Positions 36,129 through 48,895 of a stretch of DNA of 64,000 bases are shown piece after piece. Source of the stretch: Erinaceus europaeus (Eukaryota; Chordata; Mammalia; Eulipotyphla; Erinaceidae). Below the pieces are notes generated by a model. The model did no database searches. It was given only the letters and a program-made list of their open reading frames with translations, and was not told the origin of the DNA. The stretch lies in NCBI RefSeq assembly GCF_950295315.1, contig NC_080176.1, forward strand, positions 28,890,424-28,954,423, read 5' to 3'. The translations under genes and the position numbers were made by a program. Every line of letters starts with the position of its first letter. The stretch's first letter is position 1.

Positions 36129-39012
36129 TACTAATGAGAGAGAACCAGAGTATCACTCTGGCAACATGTGATGCCAGGGATCAAACTCAGAACCTCATGC
36201 CTGAAAGCCCAAGGTTTTATCCACTGTACTAACCTCCTTTGTTGCAAAACAACTTTTCATTTTGAACCCACCATCTCAGCGACAGCACAGTGCTGTAAAG
36301 AATTGGCATCTGGGTTGCCTGGGAGGTGGCACAGTTACTATAGCATTGGACTCTCAAGCATGAGGTCCCGAGTTCAATTCCTGGCAGCACATGTACCAGA
36401 GTGATGTCTGACTCTTCCTCTCCTCCTATTTTTCTCACTGATAAATAAATAAAATCTGGGAATAAGGTGGCCAGGTGGTGGTGCTCTGGGTTAAACGCAC
36501 ATAATGCAAAGCACACTGGCTCAAGGTTCCAGGTTCAAGCGCCCAGCTCCCCACCTGCAAGGAGGGTCACTTCACAAGCAGTGAAGCAGGTCTGCAGGTA
36601 TCTATGTTATCTCTCCTCCTCTCTCAATTTCTCTCTGTCTTATCCAACAACAACAAAAAAAAAAAGGGGGGGGGAGGGGAATGACCTCCAGGAACAGTGG
36701 ATTTGCATTGCAGACAGTGAGCCCCAGCAATAACCTTAAAGGCAAAAAAAAAAAAAAAAAAAAAAAAACTCTAGAAAAAAATGAAGCAGTTCAGTGAGAG
36801 CCATGCTCACCCCAGCTTCCAAGCCCCACCCAGCCCTGTCTGCAGCCCAACCCCTAGCTCATAGCACCCAGTGTGCATTTGGCTCTGACCAATGCTCTCA
36901 GATTCTAGAACATCTTCCCAGGCTTTTGCTCAGCTGACCCTTCCCCTTCTCCTCTTCCTCTCTCCTCTGTCTCTTAGCATCCAGCAGAGGTGGCCTCTCT
37001 GGGCAGCCAGGCCCCAAGGGAAGCCAATGCACTCACTCACCACAATGGGCCATTGTTCCCTGGAAATTAGCAAACTCTTGCCAGGAAAAAGAATGTGCTT
37101 TTCTTCTCTCTAATCTGCCAGGCCTCAGACTATGGCTTTTTTTGGACATATATCCCTCCTGCTCTGGAAGTCGGCCATTTCTCTTTCTTTCTTTCTTTTT
37201 TTTTTTTTTTTTTTTTGCCTCCAGGGTTATTGCTGGGGCTCAGTAACTGCACTACGAATCCACTGCTCCTGGAGGCTATTTTTCCCTTGTTGTTTATTGA
37301 TGTTGTGATTATTGTTGTTGTCATTGCTGTTTGTTGTTGTTGGATAGGACAGAAAGAAATGGAGAGAGGAGGGGAAGACAGAGGGGGAGAGAAAGACAGA
37401 CACCTGCAGACCTGCTTCACCGCTTATGAAGCAACTCCCCTGCAGGTGGGAAGCCATGGGCTCAAACCGGGATCCTTACGCTGGTCCTTGTGCTTTGCAC
37501 CACGTGCGCTTAACCCGCTGCGCTATCGCCCAACTCCCCAAGGCCTTATTTTTTCAATTTTTTTTAAAGATTTTATTTACTTATTCATGAGAAAGATGAG
37601 AGAGAGAGAGAGATCCAGATACCACTCTGGTACATGTGGAGCTGGGGATTGAACTCAAGCCTTAATGCTTGAGAACCCACTGCTTTATCCACTGTGCCAC
37701 CTTCTGGATCACTTCTTTTATTTTTTAATATTTATTAATTTATTTTCCCTTTTTTGTTGCCCTTGTTGTTTAACATTGTTGTGGTTATGGATGTTGTTAT
37801 TGGATAAGACAGAGAGAAATGGAGAGAGGAGGGGAAGACAGAGAGGGGGAGAGAAAGACAGACACCTGCAGACCTGCTTCACCGCCCATGAAGGTGGGGA
37901 GCCATGGCCTCGAATCCGGATCCTTACTCCAGTCCTTGCGCTTTGCGCCATCTGCACTTAATCCACTGCACCACCGCCCGACTCCCCCATCACTTCTTTT
38001 GCTATTGTTCTTCTTATTATTATTTTGCCTTCAGGGTTATCGCTGGGGTGTAGTGCTTGCACTATGAATCCATTGCTCCTGGAGGCCATCTTTGTTTCCA
38101 CTGTTGTTTTTTGTTGGACAAGACAGAGAGAAATTGAGAGATGAGGGAAAGACAGAGAGGGCGCGAGAAAGACAGACAAAGACCTACTTCACCACTTGCA
38201 AAGCTTTCCCCCTGCGGGTGGGGAGCCAGGTGCTCAACTGGAAAAGGCCTCATGCTTGAGAGTTCAACTCTTAGGGCCAAGCAGTGGCTATCAAGCCCCT
38301 GATCCTCACTAGCCAGGGGTAGGCTTCATGAGTGGTTAAGCAGGCCTGCAGGTGCCTCTCTGTCTCTTTCCCTCTCTTCCTCCTCATTCCCTCTGAATTT
38401 CTGTCTCTATCTAATATATAAATAAAAATATTTTAAAATACTGGTCCGGGAGGTGGCGCAGTGGTAAAGCTTTGGACTCTCAAGCATGAGGTCACGAGTT
38501 CGATCCCCGGCAGCACATGTGCCAGAGTGATGTCTGGTTCATTCTCTCTATCTTTCTCATAAATAAATAAAATCTTTAAAAATATATTTAAAAATGAAAA
38601 AGAGAGAGTCCAACACTTTACCCCCTGTGCTATGTCCTGAGCTGCTTTTTATTTATTTTTTTTCTTCAGGATTTCACACTGAGACATTGCACGGGTGCGA
38701 TTTCACTCCTGCTGGTGAAATCATTTTTTAAAAAATATTCTGGGAGTCAGGAGGTAGCCCAGCGGGTTAAGCTCAGGTGGCGCAAAGCGCAAGGACCCGA
38801 GCAAGTAAGGATCCCTGTTTGAGCCTCCAGCTCCCCACCTGCAGGGGAGTCGCTTCACAGACGGTGAAGCAGGTCTGCAGGTGTCTGTCTTTCTCTCCCC
38901 CCTCTCTTTCTACCCCTTCTCTCCCCATTTCTCTCTTTCCTACCCAACAACGATGACAACAATAATAACTACAATAATATAACAAGGGCAACAAAAGATA
39001 ATAAATAAATAA

Positions 39013-39054
<42 letters not shown>

Positions 39055-41404
39055 TTTATGGTTGGGGGAGTCCGGTGGTAGTGCAGCAGGTTAAGCGCAC
39101 ATGGTACAAAGCACAAGGACAAGTGTAAGGATTCCAGTTTGAGCCCCACCTCCCCACCTGCAGGGGAGTCGCTTCACAGGCCCTGAAGCAAGTCTGCAGG
39201 TGTCTGTCTTTCTCTCTCCCTCTCTGTCTTCCCCTCCTCTCTCCATTTCTCTCTGTCTCTATCAAATAAATAAATAAATAGAATTTAAAAATAAAATTAA
39301 AATGAAAGAGGGGAAGTCTATCCTTTTTTGCCCAACGGTAGTGGCATTCCACATGTAAGAGACCCCAAGGCCTTAGCACCAAAAATAAAATGAAGTAAAA
39401 TAAAATCACATCACACACCTGGTTGAGCACACATGTTACATTGTACAAGGACCTGGTTCAAGTTTCCGGTCGCCATCTGCAGGAGAAAGGCTTCAAAAGT
39501 GGTGAAGCGGTGTGCAGGTATCTCTCTGTCTCTCAACTTCTCTGTCTCCCCCTTCCCTCTGAATTTCTCTGGCCCTATCCAATAAATAAATAAAAATAAT
39601 AAAAATAATTCATAAAAAATCTGTATTCTCTAGGGATTCAATTCAGTGTCTCATATATTTTATATATTGACTTACTTATTTTTTAAAAATATCTTAATGA
39701 TTTTTTTAAATCATCTTTATTTATTGGATAAGGACATCCAAAAATCAAGAGGGAAGGGGTAATAGGGAGGGAGACAGAGAGACACCATTTCTCTCTGTCC
39801 TATCCAACAACAATGACAGCAATAACAACAACAATAACTACAACAATAAAAAACAAAGAAAACAAAAGGGGAGATACATAAATAAATAAGGAAATATTTT
39901 ACAAAAAGAAAAAAGGAAAGTTGTTTCACTGGACTTTTCTTTCTCTTTTTTAAAGTTTTTTAAAATTTTAGTTATGGGGAGTCGGGCTGTAGCGCAGCGG
40001 GTTAAGCACAGGTCGCGCAAAGCACAAGGACCGGCATAAGGATCCCAGTTCGAACCCCAGCTCCCCACCTGCAGGGGAGTCCCTTCACAGGCGGTGAAGC
40101 AGGTCTGCAGGTGTCTATCTTTCTCTCCTCCTCTCTGTCTTCCCCTCCTCTCTCCATTTCTCTCTGTCCTATCCAACAACGACAACAACAATAATAACTA
40201 CAACAATAAAACAACAAGGGCAACAAAAGGGAATAAATAAATAAAATAAATATTAAAAAAAAAGAAAGAAAAAAATTTAGTTATGTATTAATGAGAAAAA
40301 TGAGAGAGAGAGAAATGGAGAGAGAGAGAGAGAAGGAAACAGATATCACTCTGGTACATGTACTGCTGGGGATTGAACTCAGGACCTCATGCTTGAGAGT
40401 CTAATGCTTTATCCACTGTGCCACCTCCTGGACCACACTTTTTTTTTTTTGCATGTATGTTTTTTAATTAATTTATTTCAGACAGAGAGAACCAGAGCCT
40501 TACTCTTGTACACGTGATGCCAGGGATTGAACTCAGAAGAAAGGAAGAGAAGGAGGAGACCTAGAACTAGATGACTTTGGCATTTGCAGTGTCAGGAACT
40601 GAACTCAGGACTATGGCTGAGAATTCAATGTTTTTAACCACTGTGCCACATCCTGGTCGTTTATTATTCTTATTCTTATTATCCTCCAGAGTTATCGCTG
40701 GGGCTTGGTGCCTGCACTGTGAATTCACTGCTCCTGGCCATCTTTTTTCATTGCTATTGTTGCTGCTGTTGTTTGTTGGGTAGGACAGAGAGAAATTGAG
40801 AAAGGAAGGGAAGACAGAGAGGGGGAGAGACAGACAGACGCCTACAGACCTGCTTCACTGCTTGTGAAGTGACACCTCTGCAGGTGGGAAGCCAGGGGCT
40901 CAATGAACCGGGATCCTTGCGCTTTGTACTATGTGCACCACTTAACCTGGTGCGCCACCTTCCAGACGACTAATCTTTTATTTTTATTGTAACACGTGCA
41001 CTCAATCAGGTGAGCCACCACCCGGCCCCTCTTTTATTTTTATTTACCACAGCACTGTTCATCTCTGTTTGATGGTGGTGCTGGGGATTGAAACTCAGAC
41101 CTCAGAACCTCAGACACAGAAGGCTCTTTGCATCACCATTATGCTGTCTCCCCGGTCTGTATATATTCTCATTTTAATTTTTTTTTATTATTAGTTAGTA
41201 TTTGATAGTACAGAGAGAAACTGAGAGGAGAGAGAAGGCAGAGGTAGAAAAGGAGAGAGAGAGAGAGGGAGAGAGAGAGAGACTTGCAGCACTGTTTCAC
41301 TGCTTGTGAAGTTTTCCCCTGCAAGTGAGGACCAGGGACTTGAACCCAGGTCCTTGTGTTTGGTAATGTGTGTGCTCTACCGGGTTCACCACTGCCTGGC
41401 CCTT
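36129..41404. mobile_element. Intergenic SINE block with one unique gap
   Basis: In order: B minus (36130-36235), B plus (36310-36460), A2 plus (36465-36745), unique DNA (about 36770-37185, no gene seen), A2 minus (37190-37540), B minus (37565-37710), A minus (37715-37985), A2 minus (38010-38255), D plus (38275-38430), B plus (38440-38595) and A plus (38745-39020). Next come (GT)n (about 39022-39052), A plus (39065-39290), D plus (39415-39610), a D minus piece joined to an A plus tail (39700-39890), A plus (39975-40260), B minus (40290-40440), B minus (40460-40545), A2 minus (40670-40970), D scrap (40980-41030), C minus (41035-41160) and D minus (41180-41400). Confidence 0.7.
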
Positions 41405-42015
41405 GGGACTTCATGTGGCACAATGGCTCAAGCATTAGACTTAGAAAACATGAATTTATGTCAACCCTTCAGCATCATTACTCAGTCACGAGGTTCCGGA
41501 TGGTACCATGATGCCAATCAGACTTCCCTGGGGTGATGACCCCACCAATGAGTCCTAGAGCCCTGCTTCCCCAGAGCCCTGCCCCACTAGGAAAAGAGAG
41601 AGACAGGCTGGGAGTATGGATCGACCTGCCAACGCCCACGTTCAGTAGGGTAGCAGTTACAGAAGCCAGACCTTCCTTCCACCTTCTGCACCCCATAATG
41701 ACCCTGGGTCCATACTCCTGGAGGGATAAAGAATAGGAAAGCAGTGGTCCTGGAGATGGTGCAGTGGATAAAGCATCTGACTCTCAAGCATGAGGTCCTG
41801 AGTTCAATCCCTGGCAGCACATGTACCAGGGTGATGCCTGGTTCTTTCTCTCTTCTATGTTTCTCATTAATAAATAAATAAAATCTTAAAAAAAAAAAAA
41901 AGAATAGGAAAGCTATCAGGATGGGATGGGATATGGAGTTCTGGTGGTGGGAACTGTACCCCTCTTATCCTATGGTCTTGTTGGTGTTTCCATTTTATAA
42001 ATAAAATTTTTTTTA
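41405..42015 (+). mobile_element. Chimeric retroposon: tRNA-like head on the 3' part of a longer repeat
   Basis: It begins with gggacttcatgtggcacaat, containing a tRNA-type A box (tggcacaatggctcaagc). It continues into the body shared with 9404-9760 (minus) and 57935-58358 (plus), and ends with ttataaataaaatttttttt. It is interrupted by a class B SINE at 41743-41898, flanked by perfect 15-bp duplications aaagaataggaaagc at 41728-41742 and 41899-41913. Confidence 0.75.
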
Positions 42016-43112
42016 AAACCATGTATTTGATGCAGAGATCATATGTTCAGGAATGATTCTCTAGTTTTCTTGCTTTCATAAATAAATCAAACTGAAAAAT
42101 AAAAAACGGGGGGGGGGGATGCAGAGAGACTGAATGGAGATTTTGGCAATGCAGACAGATGGCCCACAGGTGCAGCCCCACCCCCCACTGTCACCAGGGA
42201 GACAGGGAACCATTGGGAAACCACAGAGCTCTTATCTGACAGCTGTCAGGAATGGCCATTATCAACAAAGATAAGCCACAAGAAGAAGATAAAAGGGAGG
42301 TCTTGTGTGTGTTCTGTGGTGGGAATGGAAATTAGTGTGGTCACTATGGAGAACAGTGTGGAGACTACTGCCCCACTCTGTATTACCATTATTTTAACCA
42401 GAACCCTGCTCAGCTCTGGTTTATGGTGGTTCTGGGGATTGAACCTGGGACTGGAAGCCTTAGTCATGAAAGTCATTTTGCATGACCATTATACTATCAC
42501 CTGCCTTTCATTTGTTTTATTACATATGAGGGGGAGAGAGAAGAGCCAGAACCACCACAGCACATGTTGCCAGGGATGGAACCAGGAACCTCAGGCATGA
42601 AAATCCAGTGCTTGGGGCTGGGTGGTGGTACACCTGATTGAGTGCAGGTTTGAGCCCCTGGTCCCCACCTGCAGGGGGAAAGTTTCACAAGTGGTGAAGC
42701 AGTGCTGCAGGTGTCTTTCTGTCTCCTTCTCCATCTGTCTCCCCCTTCTTCTCAAGTTCTAGCTGTCTCTATCAAATAAATAAATATTTTTTTAAAAAGT
42801 GGAAAAAATCTTTAAAAAAATAAAACTCAGGAGTCGGGCGGTAGCGCAGAGGATTAAGTGCAGGCAGTACAAAGCCAAGGACCGGCGTAAGGATCCCGGT
42901 TCAAGCTCCCAGCTCCCCACCTGCAGGGGAGTCGCTTCACAGGCAGTGAAGCAGGTCTGCAGGTGTCTGTCTTTCTCTCCCCCTCTCTGTCTTCCCCTCC
43001 TCTCTCCATTTCTCTCTGTCCTATCCAACAACAACAACATCAATAACTATAGCAATAAAACAACAAGGGCAACAAAAGGGAATAAATAAAAACATTTTAA
43101 AAATAAATAAAA
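42016..43112. other. Short unique stretch then SINEs
   Basis: About 42016-42365 is mostly unique, with a poly-G tract at about 42110-42118. No exon is supported. It is followed by C minus (42375-42505), B-like minus (42510-42610), D plus (42612-42800) and A plus (42830-43100). Confidence 0.65.
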
Positions 43113-43122
43113 CTACTCAAAA

Positions 43123-43206
43123 CTGGGAAATGTTATACATGTACAAACTATTGTATTTACTGTTGAATGTAAAACATTAATTCCTCAATAAATTTAAAAA
43201 AAAACT
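43123..43206 (+). mobile_element. 84-bp L1 3' end insertion
   Basis: This severely 5'-truncated L1 contains the terminal segment ctgggaaatgttatacatgt through aataaa and an A tail. It is homologous to the antisense 3' end of the L1 at 34.3 kb. The duplicated word ctactcaaaa at 43113-43122 and 43207-43216 is the target duplication. Confidence 0.85.
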
Positions 43207-43219
43207 CTACTCAAAAAAA

Positions 43220-43933
43220 AAAAAAGAAAGAAAGAAATCCAGTGCTCTACCTGTTGAAACCATTTGCAACACGTGGTTAAGTGCACACATTACAGTGTAC
43301 AAAGATCCAGGTTCAAGCCCCCAGTGTCTATCTTTCTCTCCCCCTCTGTCTTCCCCTCCCCTCTCCATTTCTCTCTGACCTATCCAAGAACGACGACATC
43401 AATAACAACAACAATAATAACTACAACAATAAAACAAGGGCAACAAAAGGGAATAAATATTTTAAAAATCTTTAAAAAAGAAAGAAGGAAATGGGGGAAC
43501 AGAATAATGATATAATGATTCTGCAAAGAGACCCCAGCACCACTATAAATCAGAGCTGAGCAGTGCTCTGGGAAAAAGAAAAAAGAAAAAAAAAAGTGGT
43601 AAAATCTTTGTGTGGTGACCAAGCCCCAGAGAGAACCCTGATGGCAAAAAAAAAAAGTGGAGGATGGAGAGGGCAGGTAGTGACACACCTGGTTAAGCAC
43701 ACACATTACAGCATGCAAGGACCCAGGTTCCAGCCCCTGGTCCCCATCTGCAGGAAGAAAGCTTCATGAGTGGTGAAGCCAGGCTATAGGTGTCTCTCTG
43801 TCTCCCTCTCTCTCTCTGTCTATCTCTTCCTCCCTTCTCAATCTCTTTCTGGGGCAGGGGTAGATAGCATAATGGTTATGCAAAGAGACTTTCATGCCTG
43901 AGGCTCTAAAGTCCCAGGTTCAATCCCCTGCAC
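43220..43933. mobile_element. SINE pieces
   Basis: A D head joined to an A body and tail lies at about 43265-43480. It is followed by C plus (about 43490-43575), a partial hairpin module (43600-43650), D plus (43670-43850) and the left half of a class C (43853-43933) that was the target of the Vingi insertion. Confidence 0.65.
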
Positions 43934-44724
43934 TTCTTCTTCTTCTAGCGTTTGCCCTTCTTCCGTAGCTAGTCAGCAGCGTCAGGTTGAGCCTGATGTA
44001 AAGTTTCGAGACCTCCTTTGAATCTGGAGAGGTGGCAGTCGTTGACTATGTGGGTCATAGTCTGTCTGTAGCCGCAGGGGCAGTTCGGGTCGTCTCTGGC
44101 TCCCCAGCGATGGAACATAGCGGCGCACCGGCCATGGCCTGTTTGATAGCGATTGAGGAGGGCCCAATCATAACGTGCTAGGTCAAAGCCGGGTTGACGC
44201 TTGCAGGGGTCTGTGATGAGGTGTTTGTTCTTTACCTCAGCTGACTGCCAACTCTGTTTCCAAGAGACTGGAACAGAGAAGTTCAGTGTAGGCGTAGGGG
44301 ACCAGATTGGGTGACGAGACGTCCAGCGTTGAACAAGGTGGGCGAAGATATCTGCGTATATTGGCAGGTCCGGTCGAGCGTAGACGTGGGAAATGAACTT
44401 AGATGATGCCGCATCCCGACGAATATCTGGCGGGGCGATGTTGCTAAGAACTGGCAGCCATGGAACTGGGGTGGAACAGATGGTTCCAGAAATTATCCTC
44501 ATGGAGGAATATAATTTGGAATCGACCAAGTGGACATGGGGGCTACGGAACTATACTGGGGCACAGTATTCTGCTGTGGAATAGCATAATGCCAGAGATG
44601 ATGATCGTAGTGTGGAAGCGCTCACGCCCCATGAGGAGCTGGCCAGTCTTGCAATGATGTTATTCCTCGCGCCCACCTTTGCTGCAGTTTTTATGAGATG
44701 TTCGTGAAATGACAGAGTGCGATC
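43934..44724 (-). pseudogene. Vingi-like LINE, 5'-truncated, 791 bp
   Basis: On the minus strand one open stretch (44529-43972) encodes the C-terminal part of a non-LTR retrotransposon polyprotein, including RYQTGHGRCAAMFHRWGARD and a CPCGYRQTMTHIVNDCHL cysteine/histidine motif. A TAG at 43969-43971 replaces the Trp codon seen in the other copies (WLRKKGKR). Upstream of 44529 the frame is lost. The true terminal TAG (43945-43947) is followed at once by (AAG)n. It sits inside a class C SINE, from which several target bases (about accaccat) are missing, so this looks like insertion with a target deletion. Family assignment to Vingi rests on my recognition of the C-terminus and on the host. Confidence 0.85.
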
Positions 44725-46712
44725 AAGCCAGAGCTAAGCAGTGCTCTAGTAAAAAAAAAAAAAAAGGAAAAAAAAAGAAAACTCAATCTCCTTCTGTCTC
44801 TATCCAATACAATAAAAAATAAATATGATACAAAATAATAAATAAATAATAAAATTAAAAGAAGGGGGATCAAAGAGGCAATGGAATTAGGCAGGTCTGA
44901 GCTCTGGTTCCACCCCTTACCTGCAAACTCTAAACCACAAAAATGACTGTAATATCCAGTTACCCGGAAGGAGGGGGCAGTGCCAAGGTGAGAAGTTACT
45001 AAGAAAAAACAAATTATTTTCTCCTTCTCTCTGTCTTACTTTTTCTTTCTTTTTATTTTCCTTCCTTGCCATTTCTTTCTTTCTCTCCTTTTTCTTTCTT
45101 TCTTTTTTAAATATTTATTTATTCCCTTTTGTTGCCCTTTTTTTAATTTTTGTAGTTATTGTTATTGTTGTTGATGTCGTTGTAGGATAGGACAGAGAGA
45201 AATGGAGAGAGGAGGGGAAGACAGAGAGAGAAAGACAGACACCTGCAGACCTGCTTCACTTCCTGTGAAGCGACTCCCCTGCAGGTGGGGGGCTGGTGAC
45301 TCGAACCAGGATCCTTACGCCCGTCCTTGTGCTTTGCGACACCTGCGCTTAACCCGCTGTGCTACCACCTGACTCCTGCACTACAAATCCACTACAAACC
45401 CACTGCTCCTGGCAGCCATTTTACTGGATGGAAAAGAGAGAAATTGAGAGAGGAGATGGAGATAACAAAGCTGACTCCCTGCAGGTGGGGAGCCAGGACT
45501 GGAAGCACAGGTTTTTTTCTCCACCCTTGGGCCCCCAGATTAAAGTCTTTAACAGAATCATTAATGCTTATTCCCAGGTCCAAAGTCACCCAATTACTTT
45601 TACCCACTGTCTTTTTTCTTCTTCTTCTTTTTTTAAAATTATTTATTTATTTATTAATGAGAAAGATAGGAGGAGAAAGAGAAAGAACCAGACATCACTC
45701 CCGGGACATGTGCTGCCGGGGATCGAACTTGGGACCTCATGCTTGAGAATCCACTGCCCCACCTCCTGGACCACTCACTGTCTTTTTTCTTACCAGACCA
45801 ATCAAAGCCCTTAGCCTCTCCTCCACCAGGAGGCCTGGGCCTCCTACCAGATTAAGTCTCCAGGGGACCTTAACTCCCCACTTTCCCAGGATAGTTGTCC
45901 CTGTTGTCTAGGGTGGAATGTGGATTGGAAGCAGCTTTTTTCTCTTTCTTTTCCTTTAAATTTATTTCTTTATTTTCCCTTTTGTTTCCTCCCCCTTTTA
46001 TTGTTGTAGTTATTATTGTTGTTGTTACTGATGTCATCATTGTTTGACAGGACAGAAAGAAATGGAGAGAGGAGGGGAAGACAGAGAGGGGGAGAGAAAG
46101 ATAAGACACTTGCTGACCTGCTTTACTGCCTGTTAAGCGACTCCCCTGCAGGTGGGGAGCTGGGGGCTCAAACCGGGATCCTTAAGCTGGTCCTTGTGCT
46201 TCATGCCACAGCACTTATTCCACTGTGCTACTGCCCAACTCCCTTCCCTTTAATTATGAGATTAAGTGGGGGGTACATAGCATAATGGTTATGCAAAAGA
46301 CTCTCATGCCTGAGGCTCTAAAGCCCCAGGTTCAGTTCCCTGCACCACTATAAACCAGAGCTGTTTTGTGCTCTGGTAAAGAGAAAAGAAAGAAACAAAG
46401 AGAGAGAGAGGAGAGACAGAGAGAGAGAGAGAAAGAGAAAGAAAGGAAGGAAGGAAGGAAGAGTAGGAAGAAGAGAGAGAGACCTAGAAGGTCCAGGTGG
46501 TGGCACACCTGGTTGAGCACACATGTTACAGTGCGCAAGGACCCAGGTTTGAGCCGCCTCTGGTCCCCACCTGTCGGGGGGTAGGTGGGCGGGGAGCTTT
46601 GAGAGTGGTAAGGCAGGGCTGCAGGTGTCTCTCTGTCTCTCTCCCTATCTTCCCCTTCCCTCTCGATTTCTGGCTGGCTGTATCCAATAGATAAATAAAG
46701 ATAAAGCGAAAG
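44725..46712. mobile_element. Intergenic SINE block
   Basis: The right half of the split class C (44725-44760) is followed by an A-rich scrap and D tail. About 44870-45060 is unique. Then come A minus (45105-45378), A2-like minus (45380-45500), unique DNA (45500-45620), B minus (45640-45775), unique DNA (45780-45930), A minus (45955-46245), C plus (46268-46380), a purine-rich (GA)n/(GAAG)n tract (46380-46485) and D plus (46490-46705). Confidence 0.65.
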
Positions 46713-47553
46713 TGTAATGGGATAGAATTCTCCGCACAGAAATCACAATACTCCACACCAAGTAAGGTAGTTGAGTATGAATTTTATTTAAGCCTACTCA
46801 GCTGAGGGTCAAGCCCAGGAAAGACTCACGCAGGAGCTACCCAAGGACTGAATGCCTAAGCACAGTCACAAGCATCTTTTTATACTGTTCGCAGCATATG
46901 CCAGCATTGGCTACATACAATATTTTGCACAGGTTCCAGGACTTGGCTCATTTACCTGAAATCTAATGACTGGGGGGCTTTTAGGCTTGCACCACATCTT
47001 GGTACAAAAACATCTTGTTTTCCCAGAAACAAATGTCCTACCTTACTGAAAGCAGCAGGGTTTACAGAAGCAGAAAGTTAGCATCATTCCTAATCTAGGT
47101 CTGGTACATTTTTAACCATTTGTTCTGGTGCCTGACTACAATCTGGGCTGGTCTCTGAACTATGCTAATAATTTCTTGATTATATTGGTACCCATCTTTT
47201 TTTGTTGTTGTTTTTGGCCTCCAGGGTTATTACTGGGACTTGGTGCCTGCGCCACAAATCCACTGCTCCTGGAGGCTATTTTTTCCCTTTTGTTGCCCTT
47301 GTTGTTTATCGTTGTTATCATTGTTTTGGATAGGACAGAGAGAAATCGAGAGAGCAGGGGAAGACAGAGAGGGGAAGAGAAAGATAGACACCTGCAGACC
47401 TGCTTCACCGCTTGTGAAGCGACCCCCGCTGCAGGTGGGGAGCCAGGGGCTCGAACCGGGATCCTTATGCCAGTCCTTGGGCTTTGCGCAATGTGTGTTT
47501 AACCCACTGCGCTACCACCCAGCTCCCACATGTACCCATTTTTAACCCTCACA
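46713..47553 (-). mobile_element. Solo LTR of an endogenous retrovirus, split by a SINE
   Basis: On the minus strand it begins TGTGAGGGTT (at 47553) and ends CCCATTACA (at 46713), a canonical TGT...ACA pair. In between are a TATA-like gtataaaaag (antisense at about 46888-46897) and an aataaaat poly(A) signal (antisense attttattt at about 46780-46788), in LTR order. A class A2 SINE (47196-47531) interrupts it, with duplicated gtacccat at 47188-47195 and 47532-47539. The LTR alone is about 500 bp. No viral genes adjoin it, and no outer target duplication is visible because SINEs abut both ends. Confidence 0.7.
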
Positions 47554-48650
47554 GGGGTCCCAGTGGTGGCATACCTGGTTGAGTGCACATGTTACAATGC
47601 ACAAGGACCCAGGTTCGAGCCCTTAGTCCCCACCTGCATGGGGAAAGCTTTGTGAATGGTGAAGCAGTGATGCAGGTGTCTCTCTGTCTCTCTCCCTCTC
47701 TATTTTCCTCTCCTCTCAATTTCTGGATGTTTCTATCCAATAAATAAATAAATATAATGAAATTTAAGAAATTTTTTTGAAAAAGCAACTCACAGGGTAG
47801 ACAGCATAATGGTTGTGCAAAGAGACTCTCTTCCCTGAGGCTCCAAAGTCTCAGATTCAATCCCCCGCACCACAATAAGCCAGAGCTGAGCAGGGCTCTG
47901 GTAAAAAATAATAATAATAAATTAGTAATACTAATAATAATTTAAAAAGAGAAAGAAAGAGATTCAACTGGCACATATTAATGTCAAAGATGGAGCTTGG
48001 GAATCCCCAATACCTTATTCACTGTGCCACCTCCAAGGTCTCTTCCTCTTTTTTTTTTTTTTTAATTTGGAAACTTCCTCTTATTCTTAAATATTTATGT
48101 ATGAGGGGCAGGGGTAGATAGCATAATGGTTATGCAAAGAGACTCTCATGCCTGAGGCGCTGAAGTTCCATGTTCAATCTCCCAAACCCCAATATAAACC
48201 AAAGTTGAGCAGTGTTCTGGTTAAAAGAAAAAAGACAAGGGGAGTCGGGCGGTAGTGCAGCGGGTTAAGTGCATGTGGCGCAAAGGATCCCGGTTCGAGC
48301 CCCAGCTCCCCACCTGCAGGGGCATCGCTTTACAGGTGGTGAAGCAGGTCTGCAGGTGTCTTTCTCTCCCCTCTCTGTCTTCCCTTCCTCTCTCCATTTC
48401 TCTCTGTCCTATCCAACAACGAAGATAGACAACAAATAATAACTACAACAATAAAACAACAGGGGCAACAAAAAGGGAATAAATATAAAAAAAAGAAAAA
48501 GATTTATTTGCGAGCATGAGAGAGAGAGAAACATACAGAGAAGCAGAGATTTACTCTGGCACATTGATGATTCCAGGGATCAAACTCAGGACCTTGTGCC
48601 TGAGAGTCCAACCCCTAATCCACTGTGCTGCCATCATATGAGAAAGTCAC
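47554..48650. mobile_element. SINEs: D, C, C, A, B
   Basis: D plus (about 47556-47775), C plus (47790-47910), B-like minus scrap (47955-48040), C plus (48105-48230), A plus (48240-48490) and B minus (48505-48640). Confidence 0.7.
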
Positions 48651-48895
48651 CCTCTCCCATCACTAGCTGACCCCTGGGCCCACCCAGCCTACTGGCAGAC
48701 CCCTTTACCACCCCCTGAGACAGGCCCTCAGACAATTAGTCCTCATGATGCTCTGTGGCTTGTAATTTGAGAGATCTTTCATTTTATGTAATTACAAGGA
48801 CACTCCTAAAATTCACGCCCAAATGACCTAAGGCACCAGGACAGCTGGCAGGCGATACTCCAACCCTCTCTGTCTCCCCCATCCCTTCCCTAAAA
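48650..48895. promoter_or_regulatory. Repeat-free 245-bp segment, candidate conserved element
   Basis: It is unlike any SINE in the window. The core at about 48735-48840 is AT-rich with homeodomain-type words (acaattag, gtaatt and its inverse aattac about 30 bp apart). No open frame is convincing. Function is inferred only from its survival between SINEs. Confidence 0.35.
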
